Assembly: GCF_017355855.1 (NCBI RefSeq)
Contig: NZ_JAFEWD010000001.1
Location: 558,001 to 622,000 of the forward strand
Direction: 5' to 3'
DNA from: Pedobacter sp. SYSU D00535
GTDB lineage: Bacteria > Bacteroidota > Bacteroidia > Sphingobacteriales > Sphingobacteriaceae
Length of the DNA: 64,000 nt
Part shown: piece after piece, positions 1-7,410 of the stretch
Layout: every line of letters begins with the position of its first letter
How positions within the stretch are numbered: position 1 is the stretch's first letter
Position numbers and translations under genes: made by a program
The notes under the pieces: generated by a model
Database searches by the model: none
What the model was told of the DNA's origin: nothing
What the model saw: the letters and a program-made list of their open reading frames with translations, nothing else

Positions 1-938
1 TTTGGGATGTCGTGGTGAATTACATAGCGAACGTCAGGTTTATCAATTCCCATTCCGAAAGCAATGGTCGCCACGATAACATCTACTTCCTCCATCAAAA
101 ACTTATCCTGGGTTTCTGCCCGGACTTTTGCCTCTAACCCTGCATGGTACGGAAGTGCCTTAATACCGTTAAGGTTGAGTGCTTCTGCAACTTCCTCTAC
201 CTTCTTTCTACTGAGGCAGTATACAATCCCCGATTTCCCCTGATAGCCCTTAATAAAGCGAACAATTTCTTTCAGGACGTTCCTTTTTGCCCTGACCTCA
301 TAGTACAAATTTGCTCTGTTGAAAGATGACTTGAACAGGGTGGCGTTATTCATCTGCAGGTTCTTGATGATATCCTGCTGAACTTTAGGGGTTGCTGTAG
401 CTGTCAGTGCTATGATTGGAATGTTTTCACCCAGATTGCTGATTACCTGTCGGATTTTTCTGTACTCCGGGCGAAAATCGTGCCCCCACTCGGAAATACA
501 GTGAGCCTCATCAACTGCAACAAAAGAAACTGTAATTAACCGCAGAAAATCAATATTCTCGGCTTTTGCCAAAGACTCCGGGGCTACGTACAAGAGCTTT
601 GTTTCTCCGCTTAGCACGTCCTGTTTAACCTTTGTTATTTCAGTCTTATTTAAAGAAGAATTTAAAAAGTGAGCAATACTATCCGTGCCTCCAAAAGCTC
701 TTAGCTGATCTACCTGGTTCTTCATAAGTGCAATAAGCGGCGAAATAACCACCGCCGTGCCCTCACTCATCAAAGCTGGCAACTGGTAGCAAATCGACTT
801 TCCACCGCCAGTTGGCATAATCACGAATGTATCTTTCTTTTGTAATATATTGGTTATGATAGCTTCTTGTTCACCTTTGAAATTATCGAAGCCAAAAAAG
901 TTCTGTAAATTATCGAATAATGATTTCTTTATCTCCAT
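1..938 (-). CDS. recQ: ATP-dependent DNA helicase RecQ, N-terminal part (cut by window edge)
   Basis: The minus strand is open without a stop from an ATG at 938 to the left edge, giving about 312 codons. Translation shows the SF2 RecQ helicase order: a Walker A segment MPTGGGKS near residue 45, the DEAH box as VDEAHCISEWGHDFRPEY (motif II plus the aromatic-rich loop), TALTATATP (motif III), and the second RecA lobe ending in a motif V/VI region with ATIAFGMGIDKPDVR. RecQ unwinds DNA 3' to 5' in recombination and repair. The zinc-binding RQC and HRDC parts lie outside the window, so completeness cannot be judged. It is divergent from kdsD with a 95 bp gap. The identification is firm. Confidence 0.95.
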   Translation of the reverse strand, partial: MEIKKSLFDNLQNFFGFDNFKGEQEAIITNILQKKDTFVIMPTGGGKSICYQLPALMSEGTAVVISPLIALMKNQVDQLRAFGGTDSIAHFLNSSLNKTEITKVKQDVLSGETKLLYVAPESLAKAENIDFLRLITVSFVAVDEAHCISEWGHDFRPEYRKIRQVISNLGENIPIIALTATATPKVQQDIIKNLQMNNATLFKSSFNRANLYYEVRAKRNVLKEIVRFIKGYQGKSGIVYCLSRKKVEEVAEALNLNGIKALPYHAGLEAKVRAETQDKFLMEEVDVIVATIAFGMGIDKPDVRYVIHHDIP

Positions 939-990
939 CGTCCTCACCGGGAAAAAATTTAGAAAGGCTAAATTTGATGTCAAAATAACA

Positions 991-998
991 TATTTTTG
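991..998 (+). promoter_or_regulatory. Candidate -7 box (TAnnTTTG) of the kdsD promoter
   Basis: TATTTTTG matches the Bacteroidetes -7 consensus TAnnTTTG exactly. A TTTG lies at 973-976, but the 14-base spacing is shorter than the usual 17-23, so the -33 element is doubtful. The predicted transcript start (about 1004) would leave a 30-base leader before the TTG start at 1034. Confidence 0.45.
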
Positions 999-1033
999 CC
1001 GAAAATCTGTACCACTATTTAAAAAAATCCCGC

Positions 1034-1999
1034 TTGAAACCTTCTGCAGAAATTATCCAGATAGCTCAAAGAACACTAAAAACAGAAGTTGAAGGGATTT
1101 CGGGCTTAATACCTCAATTAAATAATGACTTTGTGGTGATAATAGAAAAGATTCTAAAAATCAAAGGCAGAGTCATTATAACGGGAGTGGGAAAAAGTGC
1201 AATTATCGCCCAAAAGATCGTAGCGACCTTTAATTCGACAGGAACACCTGCCGTATTTATGCATGCAGCGGACGCTATACACGGCGACCTTGGTATTATT
1301 CAGGAAGAAGACCTGGTCATTTGCATCTCGAAGAGCGGAAATACACCTGAGATTAAAGTGCTGGTACCACTGTTAAAGAGAGCAGGAAACGTCATTGTGG
1401 CGATGGTTGGAGACCGCAATTCTTTACTTGCGCGACAAGCAGACTTAATCCTTGACACAACTATTCAGAAAGAAGCATGTCCACATAACCTTGCACCAAC
1501 AACCAGTACAACTGCTCAACTGGTAATGGGTGATATCTTAGCCGTTTGCCTGTTGGAGTGCCGCGAGTTCAGTAGCGATGATTTTGCAAAATATCACCCG
1601 GGAGGCTCTCTCGGAAAAAAACTTTACTTGAGAGTTGGTGACCTTTACATCCATAATGAGAAACCGCAGGTAAGCCCCTTGGATCCGGTAAAAAAAGTGA
1701 TTGTCGAAATTACTAAAAACAGGTTAGGCGCGGTGACGGTAGTGCAGGGCGACAAGATTATGGGGATCATTACCGACGGTGACATACGCCGGATGATGGA
1801 AAAGTATGACTCTATAGCGGGGCTACAGGCGCAGGATATAATGGGCCGCAGCCCACGGAAAATCAAAAGCGATGAACTTGCTGTTAATGCACTTGAGCTG
1901 ATGCGTGAGAACAACATCACTCAATTGATCGTTGCGGATGAAGACAACTACAAAGGAATCATACATTTGCATGATCTTTTGAAGGAAGGAATAATATAA
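1034..1999 (+). CDS. kdsD: KpsF/GutQ-type arabinose-5-phosphate isomerase
   Basis: The 321-residue protein has an N-terminal SIS (sugar isomerase) domain at about 30-170, with GVGKSAIIAQKI and CISKSGNTPEI, followed by two CBS domains (about 205-260 and 268-320). This is the full KdsD/KpsF length. The enzyme interconverts ribulose-5-phosphate and arabinose-5-phosphate, the precursor of the KDO sugar of LPS. The start codon is TTG; the next in-frame methionine is deep inside the SIS domain, and MKPSAEIIQIAQ is a typical N-terminus for the family. manC follows after 17 bases on the same strand, so the two are probably co-transcribed. Some CBS-carrying homologues act in capsule rather than LPS synthesis; the sequence does not separate these. 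Confidence 0.92.
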   Translation: MKPSAEIIQIAQRTLKTEVEGISGLIPQLNNDFVVIIEKILKIKGRVIITGVGKSAIIAQKIVATFNSTGTPAVFMHAADAIHGDLGIIQEEDLVICISKSGNTPEIKVLVPLLKRAGNVIVAMVGDRNSLLARQADLILDTTIQKEACPHNLAPTTSTTAQLVMGDILAVCLLECREFSSDDFAKYHPGGSLGKKLYLRVGDLYIHNEKPQVSPLDPVKKVIVEITKNRLGAVTVVQGDKIMGIITDGDIRRMMEKYDSIAGLQAQDIMGRSPRKIKSDELAVNALELMRENNITQLIVADEDNYKGIIHLHDLLKEGII

Positions 2000-2016
2000 T
2001 CGATATAGACCCAGAA

Positions 2017-3099
2017 ATGAAAAACTTTTATGCCGTTATCATGGCAGGCGGAATCGGAAGCCGCTTTTGGCCGATCAGTCGGACGGCTCATCCTAAACAA
2101 TTTTTAGACATCCTTGGTACGGGTAAGACCTTGATTCAAAACACGTTCGACCGATTCAAGAAGATCGTACCCGTGGAGAACATTTTTGTTGTGACCAATG
2201 AAAGCTATGTAGAACTGGTTAAGGAACAATTGCCAGAACTTTCAGCTTCACAAGTCCTGGGTGAACCAATTATGAGGAATACTGCTCCCTGCGTTGCTTA
2301 CGCCTGTCATAAAATCAGTATGATTAACGCGGATGCTTCCATTGTTGTCGCTCCTTCCGATCACCTTATTCTGAATGAGCAAGAATTTATTAGCGACATC
2401 ACAAAATCTTTGGAGGTAAGTACCAGAAACAAATGCCTTATCACCCTTGGAATAAAACCTTCACGACCTGACACAGGTTACGGCTATATCCAGTTTACCT
2501 CGGAAAGCCTGGAAGATAATTTTCATAAGGTGAAAACCTTCACCGAGAAGCCGAACCTGGAGCTAGCGAAAACGTTCGTTCAGAGCGGAGAATTTCTTTG
2601 GAATGCGGGTATTTTCGTCTGGTCTGCCCAATCCATTCTAAACGCATTTGAAAAGCACCTTCCGGACATGAACGATATCTTCAAAGAAGGTGAAAGTATT
2701 TTTAATACTGAGGAGGAGCATGCTTTTATTCAAAACGCCTATTATCAGTGCACCAACATTTCCATTGATTATGGGATTATGGAGAAAGCAGACAACGTTT
2801 ACGTACTCCCTACGGATTTTGGCTGGTCTGATTTGGGAACTTGGTCATCTGTCTATGACCTGGCGGAAAAAGACTATGTGGGCAATGCTGTCATCCCGTC
2901 TGATAAGGTGATGATGTACGACTCTTCCAATTGCATGGTAAACGTGCCTGATGGAAAATTGGTAGTGCTTCAAGGATTGGATGATTTTATTATAGTAGAG
3001 GCAAACAACATATTAATGATCTGCCCAAAAAGCAAGGAACAAAGTGTGAAGCAAATAGTGGCCGACGTCAAGTCGCGCTTTGGAACTGACTACATTTAA
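2017..3099 (+). CDS. manC: Mannose-1-phosphate guanylyltransferase
   Basis: The 360-residue protein starts with the nucleotidyltransferase signature MAGGIGSRFWPISR followed by a PKQF motif, and has FTEKPN near residue 182 and a DFGWSDLGTW segment, all typical of GDP-mannose pyrophosphorylases. It makes GDP-mannose from mannose-1-phosphate and GTP for glycan synthesis. The length fits the single-domain form without the C-terminal phosphomannose isomerase domain seen in proteobacterial ManC. It lies 17 bases downstream of kdsD and is followed by a clear terminator, so kdsD-manC looks like a two-gene operon. Confidence 0.93.
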   Translation: MKNFYAVIMAGGIGSRFWPISRTAHPKQFLDILGTGKTLIQNTFDRFKKIVPVENIFVVTNESYVELVKEQLPELSASQVLGEPIMRNTAPCVAYACHKISMINADASIVVAPSDHLILNEQEFISDITKSLEVSTRNKCLITLGIKPSRPDTGYGYIQFTSESLEDNFHKVKTFTEKPNLELAKTFVQSGEFLWNAGIFVWSAQSILNAFEKHLPDMNDIFKEGESIFNTEEEHAFIQNAYYQCTNISIDYGIMEKADNVYVLPTDFGWSDLGTWSSVYDLAEKDYVGNAVIPSDKVMMYDSSNCMVNVPDGKLVVLQGLDDFIIVEANNILMICPKSKEQSVKQIVADVKSRFGTDYI

Positions 3100-3126
3100 G
3101 ACATCAAAGTTTCATTGAGAATACCT

Positions 3127-3153
3127 GAGGCACTCTGCAAAGAGTGCTTTTTA
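3127..3153 (+). terminator. Rho-independent terminator after manC
   Basis: A perfect stem GCACTCT / AGAGTGC (3130-3136 with 3141-3147) encloses a GCAA tetraloop and is followed by five T's on the plus strand. It sits 30 bases after the manC stop codon. Confidence 0.85.
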
Positions 3154-3171
3154 TTTTCCTGTTCTTTTAGT

Positions 3172-3240
3172 ACAAAAAAGGGTCGAATACGAATATTCGA
3201 CCCTACATCTACCTATGAAAAACATGCCCTTTGGGAGGGC
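3172..3240 (-). ncRNA. Candidate ~70 nt small RNA with its own promoter and terminator
   Basis: Read on the minus strand, a full Bacteroidetes promoter (3275-3245) is followed about 6 bases later by a small 5' stem GCCCT(CCCAA)AGGGC (3240-3226). An unpaired linker of about 22 bases follows, then a perfect 10-bp terminator stem GGGTCGAATA/TATTCGACCC (3203-3194 with 3189-3180) with TTTTTT. No start codon with a plausible protein fits inside. The end of the nearest minus gene is 190 bases upstream and this unit has a separate promoter, so it is more than a 3' terminator of that gene. The function is unknown; I did not match it to a named RNA family. Confidence 0.55.
3174..3203 (-). terminator. 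Terminator of the candidate small RNA
   Basis: A perfect 10-bp stem with a four-base loop, followed on the minus strand by six T's (3179-3174). It would also stop readthrough from the dehydrogenase gene ending at 3394. Confidence 0.8.
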
Positions 3241-3244
3241 GATA

Positions 3245-3275
3245 CAAATATAGATATAAAGGCAAAATCTGCAAA
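3245..3275 (-). promoter_or_regulatory. Full -33/-7 promoter of the candidate small RNA
   Basis: On the minus strand TTTG (3275-3272), a 19-base spacer, then TATATTTG (3252-3245) match the Bacteroidetes consensus TTTG-N19-TAnnTTTG at every fixed base. The predicted start falls at about 3239-3240, at the foot of the 5' hairpin. Confidence 0.65.
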
Positions 3276-3393
3276 AAAATTCGCATCAGCAACTAATGTT
3301 ACAACAAATATTTAAGCTAAGTATCTGTATTTTAACGAAATAAAATTTCAGTAATTTTAAACTATTGGAGTCAAGAACTGTTAAAGAGGGCAA

Positions 3394-4530
3394 CTACTGT
3401 TTTGATACTAACTTTATAAGCTGTCCGGGGCCCTCCGTAAGAACATAAATGAAGCCGTCGGGACTTTGCGCAATGTGCCGAACCCTTCCTATATCTGCCA
3501 ATAGCTTCTCCTCGCTGGCGAACTTACCCTTCTCTAGTTCTACTCTTGCTACGTGCCTATGGGCCAGAGCTCCTATAAGTAGATTTCCCCTCCAGGCAGG
3601 ATACTTATCGCTGGTTACAAGGGCCATACCGCAAGGTGCAATAGATGGATTCCAATATTTAACGGGCTGTTCCATCCCCGGCATCTCAGTCTTGTCTGAA
3701 ATAATGGAACCGTCGTAATCGATTCCGTATGTAATGGAAGGCCAGCCATAATTTTTACCCTTCTCGATAAGATTTAGCTCATCTCCTCCTTTTGGTCCAT
3801 GTTCTACCGCCCAAAGACGATTGCTTTCTGCATCATAAGCCATCCCCTGCGGATTACGATGCCCGTAGCTCCAGATTGACTTTCGGGCTCCTTCCTGGTT
3901 AGCGAATGGATTATCGTCAGGGACCCGGCCGTCATCAAAGATCCGGTGAATCTTGCCATGGTCATTGTCTAGCTGCTGCACCTTCGGTTTGGTTCCTCTT
4001 TCACCTACTACCAAAAAAAGATAGTTTTCGTTATCGAACGCAATACGACTCCCGAAATGGTAATCAGCGGAAAGCACCGGCGTTGCAGTAAAAATGTCTG
4101 TTTTCTCCACCAGTTGATTTCCCTGAAGTTTAGCCCGCATCAACGCTGTAGTAGCGCCTCCAGGCATAGGCTTAGCATAAGCAAGGTACAGCCAGCCATT
4201 CTTGGCATAGTTGGGATGTAACTTAATATCAAGAAGCCCCCCCTGTCCTTTCGCAAATACCTCTGGTACCCCCGACAGTTTGATTCCTGAAAATTTATCA
4301 TCTTCAAATACTAGTATTTCCCCGCTCCTCTCCGTCACCAGCAATCTGTCGTCAGGCAGCCAGGCCATTCCCCATGGATTCTTCAGGTTCTCATAAAGAA
4401 TGATTGTTTCGAATTCAGAGCCGGCAGTATCCGCTCTACTTTGGGGCGGCGATTCGCTTTGTGGCTTGGAAGAGCAGGCAACTAACGTAAAGACGATAAA
4501 GAGCAAAAAAGTCTGGAATAGGGGTCTCAT
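3394..4530 (-). CDS. PQQ-dependent sugar dehydrogenase lipoprotein (soluble glucose dehydrogenase/YliI family)
   Basis: The 378-residue protein begins with a lipoprotein signal, MRPLFQTFLLFIVFTLVACS, with lipobox LVAC cleaved before Cys19. The rest is a six-bladed beta-propeller of the GSDH family: NPWGMAWLPD, LLDIKLHPNY, a YHFGSRIAFD strand, SIWSYGHRNPQGMAYD, and VEHGPKGGDELN with the His/Gly-rich cofactor region. Family members oxidise aldoses with PQQ in the periplasm or at the outer membrane, although not all bind PQQ. It is monocistronic; the 212-base region upstream shows no gene. Confidence 0.88.
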   Translation of the reverse strand: MRPLFQTFLLFIVFTLVACSSKPQSESPPQSRADTAGSEFETIILYENLKNPWGMAWLPDDRLLVTERSGEILVFEDDKFSGIKLSGVPEVFAKGQGGLLDIKLHPNYAKNGWLYLAYAKPMPGGATTALMRAKLQGNQLVEKTDIFTATPVLSADYHFGSRIAFDNENYLFLVVGERGTKPKVQQLDNDHGKIHRIFDDGRVPDDNPFANQEGARKSIWSYGHRNPQGMAYDAESNRLWAVEHGPKGGDELNLIEKGKNYGWPSITYGIDYDGSIISDKTEMPGMEQPVKYWNPSIAPCGMALVTSDKYPAWRGNLLIGALAHRHVARVELEKGKFASEEKLLADIGRVRHIAQSPDGFIYVLTEGPGQLIKLVSKQ

Positions 4531-4742
4531 AGTTTCATTTTCTATAAAAATGAATTTATTGAAAAAGGTTTGATAAACAAGAAATTATGCCGGGCCTGAC
4601 AACGCAAAGACAATGAGCGACATCGAATACGGCTTAAGGTGAAGCTTATTAGATGAAAAAACCGCAACAAGCATTGGCAAATACCAAGACTTGTACCGAA
4701 AGGGACACGCTAGCTAATTAAGCAAGGTGCCGTTCTGATAAA

Positions 4743-6116
4743 TTAAATCTCGCAGTTTGTATCCCAAGCCTCCAAATAATCGGCTACTCTTTTGAGAAAC
4801 ATACCGCCAAGGGCGCCGTCCACAACTCGATGGTCGTAAGACATGGAGAGGTACATTTTATGTCGGATGGCAATAACGTCCCCGAACTCTGTTTCAAGGA
4901 CAGCAGGTTTTTTCTGAATGGTCCCGATAGCCAGAATAGCGACTTGCGGCTGGTTGATCATCGGCGTGCCCATGATATTACCAAAAGGCCCTATATTGGT
5001 GATGGTAAACGTTCCGTCTTTCACCTCGTCCGGCTGCAAGCGATTAGCCCTGGCCCGTTGTGCCAGATCATTAACGGCCTTAGTGAGGCCAACAAGATTG
5101 AGCTGATCCGCATTCTTGATTACCGGAACAATCAGGTTTCCACTCGGCAAAGCCGCCGCCATACCGATATTAATATCTCTCCGTTTGATGATTTGACTGC
5201 CGTTAACGGAAATATTAATCATTGGAAAATCTTTAATCGCTTTTGCTACCGCTTGAACGAACACGGGAGTGAAAGTAATTTTCTCCCCCTCTCGCTTCTC
5301 AAAGGAAGCTTTGATACGGTCCCGCCATTTGACCAGATTAGTCACATCCGCCTCGACAAAAGAAGTAACGTGGGCAGCTACCTCTTTACTCATGATCATA
5401 TGGTCCGCAATCATTTTCCGCATACGATCCATCTCGATGATCTCGTCGCCCGGTCCTATATTGATAGCAGGACTGCTATGCGCGTTTGTGGTTTTAGGTG
5501 CTTGTGCAACTGGTGCTGCTTCTTGTTTCTGAGGAGCCTCCTGAATTTGCGGCTCTTTTGCAGGGGAGAAATCTTCAACAGCAGTTTTTCCTTTTTGCTG
5601 GATGTAAGTCAACACATCCTGTTTCGTAACACGCCCTTCAGCCCCCGTGCCAGTGATTGCATCCAGTTCAGCTAGCGTAATTCCCTCTTCCGCTGCAATA
5701 CTTTTCACCAAAGGGGAATAAAACCGGCTAGATTTATTCCCGGCAGCTGAGGATGTATCGGAGCTTACTTTATTATCGAGATTTGAAATTCCAGGAAGTT
5801 GTTCTACCGGTATTGCCGCTGCAACTTCTAAAGGAGATGAGTTATGATTATGTGTTGCCGCTGCTTCATCAGCTCCTTCCACCTCGAGAATAGCGATAAC
5901 GCCGTTCACCTGGGCAACATCATTTTCTGCTATGAGACACTGAACCAGCTTCCCAGATACCGGAGAAGGCACCTCTGAATCCACTTTATCTGTTGCCACT
6001 TCTACTACTGCTTCATCTTCATTTATCCAGTCTCCGGGCTGCTTTAACCATTTCACAACAGTAGCTTCAGCAACACTCTCACCCATTTTTGGAAGCAATA
6101 ATTCGAATTTAGCCAT
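4743..6116 (-). CDS. Dihydrolipoamide acyltransferase (E2) of a 2-oxoacid dehydrogenase complex
   Basis: The 457-residue protein has an N-terminal lipoyl domain with the lipoylated lysine at K44 (VEVATDKVDSEVPSP). A Pro/Ala/Gln-rich linker leads to a peripheral-subunit-binding domain at about 133-172, then a second linker and the acyltransferase domain (about 225-457) ending in the active-site motif SYDHRVVDG (H429, D433). One lipoyl domain and the overall length fit a branched-chain or 2-oxoglutarate type E2 rather than a multi-lipoyl pyruvate E2, but the substrate cannot be assigned. No E1 or E3 gene is nearby. It lies 44 bases downstream of cinA on the same strand. Confidence 0.92.
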   Translation of the reverse strand: MAKFELLLPKMGESVAEATVVKWLKQPGDWINEDEAVVEVATDKVDSEVPSPVSGKLVQCLIAENDVAQVNGVIAILEVEGADEAAATHNHNSSPLEVAAAIPVEQLPGISNLDNKVSSDTSSAAGNKSSRFYSPLVKSIAAEEGITLAELDAITGTGAEGRVTKQDVLTYIQQKGKTAVEDFSPAKEPQIQEAPQKQEAAPVAQAPKTTNAHSSPAINIGPGDEIIEMDRMRKMIADHMIMSKEVAAHVTSFVEADVTNLVKWRDRIKASFEKREGEKITFTPVFVQAVAKAIKDFPMINISVNGSQIIKRRDINIGMAAALPSGNLIVPVIKNADQLNLVGLTKAVNDLAQRARANRLQPDEVKDGTFTITNIGPFGNIMGTPMINQPQVAILAIGTIQKKPAVLETEFGDVIAIRHKMYLSMSYDHRVVDGALGGMFLKRVADYLEAWDTNCEI

Positions 6117-6160
6117 ATATCAAAATGATGTACGCTGCAAAATTAGTTTTTTTCGGGAGT

Positions 6161-7408
6161 TTAGGCGTGTTCTTCCTTAAGTAATTTGAAGAGCATTATA
6201 AGGGCATTTACTGCCGACCGCTCAATATTTTGTTGTCTTCTGTTTCCAAACTTAAATTTTTGAGCAACCACTTTCTGTTTACTTGCCACTGCAATCCAAA
6301 CCGTACCAACTGGCTTCTCTTCCGTTCCCCCTCCCGGGCCAGCCACTCCGCTTATTGCAATAGCATAGTCTGATTGGAAATTTCTCAATGCACCCTCTAC
6401 CATCGCAGTAACAGTCTCCTCGCTGACGGCCCCCGAAGCCTGAATAGTTTCAGGAGCAACGCCTAGAATGGACTCTTTTAGCTGGTTAGAATAAGACACA
6501 GCCCCTCCTAAAAAGACTGCGCTAGAGCCTGAATGCTGGGTAAAGAGATGGGACAGGTATCCGCCTGTGCAGCTCTCGGCCACTGACAGGGTTAGTTGCT
6601 TGCTCCCCATAAAATCGAGGACAGCTTTCTCTAGAGGCTTATCTTCTGACGTTACTATATAAGCAGAAGCAAGTAGCTCGATCTGTTCAACGTAAGTTTT
6701 AATTTCCGCCTTCAGCTGATTTTCATCCTTTCCATAAGCACTTAATCGAAGACGCACCTGGCCAAGTTTGGGCAAATAGGCTAACTTTATATGAGCGGGT
6801 AAGTTGTCTTCTACTGATGCAATTGTTTCGGCTAGAAAAGATTCGCCAATACCAGCTGTGAGAATAGTATGATGAACAATTGCTTCCAGCTTGAACTTAG
6901 CTTTCACTCTCGGAAGCACTTCTTCCTCTACCAGATACATCATTTCAAACGGAACCCCCGGCATGGACACGTACACTTTCTGATCTTGCTCAAACCACAT
7001 CCCGGGAGCGGTTCCATTTTTATTCAAAAGCACCTCACAGTTTTCAGGGACATCCGCTTGTTGAATATTTATCTCCAGAAGAGGCCGGTTGTATTTCTGA
7101 AAAATCTGACTGATAACTTCCAGACTTGCCTCATCCCGCTTGAACCCTACGCCAAAGTACTCGGCTAGTGTTTTTTTAGTTATGTCATCTTTGGTAGGCC
7201 CTAAGCCCCCGGTAATAAGGATAATGTCCGCTCGCTGAGACGCTAGTTGAAGAGCTTCCAGAATATGAAGACGATCGTCCGAAACCGAACTTATCTGCTT
7301 CACTCTGACCCCAATCTCATTCAATCTTTGAGCAATCCAGGCAGAGTTTGTATCTACTATCTGACCAATAAGGATTTCATCTCCTATGGTAATTATTTCT
7401 GCTAGCAT
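6161..7408 (-). CDS. cinA: CinA family protein (MoaB-like plus nicotinamide-nucleotide amidase domain)
   Basis: The 415-residue protein has an N-terminal MoaB/MogA-like domain (about 1-170; EIITIGDEILIGQIVDTNS, LITGGLGPTKDD) and a C-terminal CinA amidase domain (about 255-412; VAESCTGGYLSHLFT, ISGVAGPGGGTEEKPVGTVW). Family members hydrolyse ADP-ribose and/or deamidate NMN in pyridine nucleotide salvage, and some are tied to competence. The length is normal. The ATG lies two bases after the lptD stop codon, so it is almost certainly co-transcribed and perhaps translationally coupled to lptD. Confidence 0.94.
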   Translation of the reverse strand: MLAEIITIGDEILIGQIVDTNSAWIAQRLNEIGVRVKQISSVSDDRLHILEALQLASQRADIILITGGLGPTKDDITKKTLAEYFGVGFKRDEASLEVISQIFQKYNRPLLEINIQQADVPENCEVLLNKNGTAPGMWFEQDQKVYVSMPGVPFEMMYLVEEEVLPRVKAKFKLEAIVHHTILTAGIGESFLAETIASVEDNLPAHIKLAYLPKLGQVRLRLSAYGKDENQLKAEIKTYVEQIELLASAYIVTSEDKPLEKAVLDFMGSKQLTLSVAESCTGGYLSHLFTQHSGSSAVFLGGAVSYSNQLKESILGVAPETIQASGAVSEETVTAMVEGALRNFQSDYAIAISGVAGPGGGTEEKPVGTVWIAVASKQKVVAQKFKFGNRRQQNIERSAVNALIMLFKLLKEEHA

Positions 7409-7410
7409 GA

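Noticed and set aside
3115-3315. 66-codon plus-strand frame after manC
   Set aside because: It runs through a terminator and the candidate small-RNA region, and its composition is not protein-like.
4830-5675. 281-codon plus-strand open frame
   Set aside because: It is antisense to the well-supported E2 gene, shows no motif, and follows the opposite strand's codon pattern.
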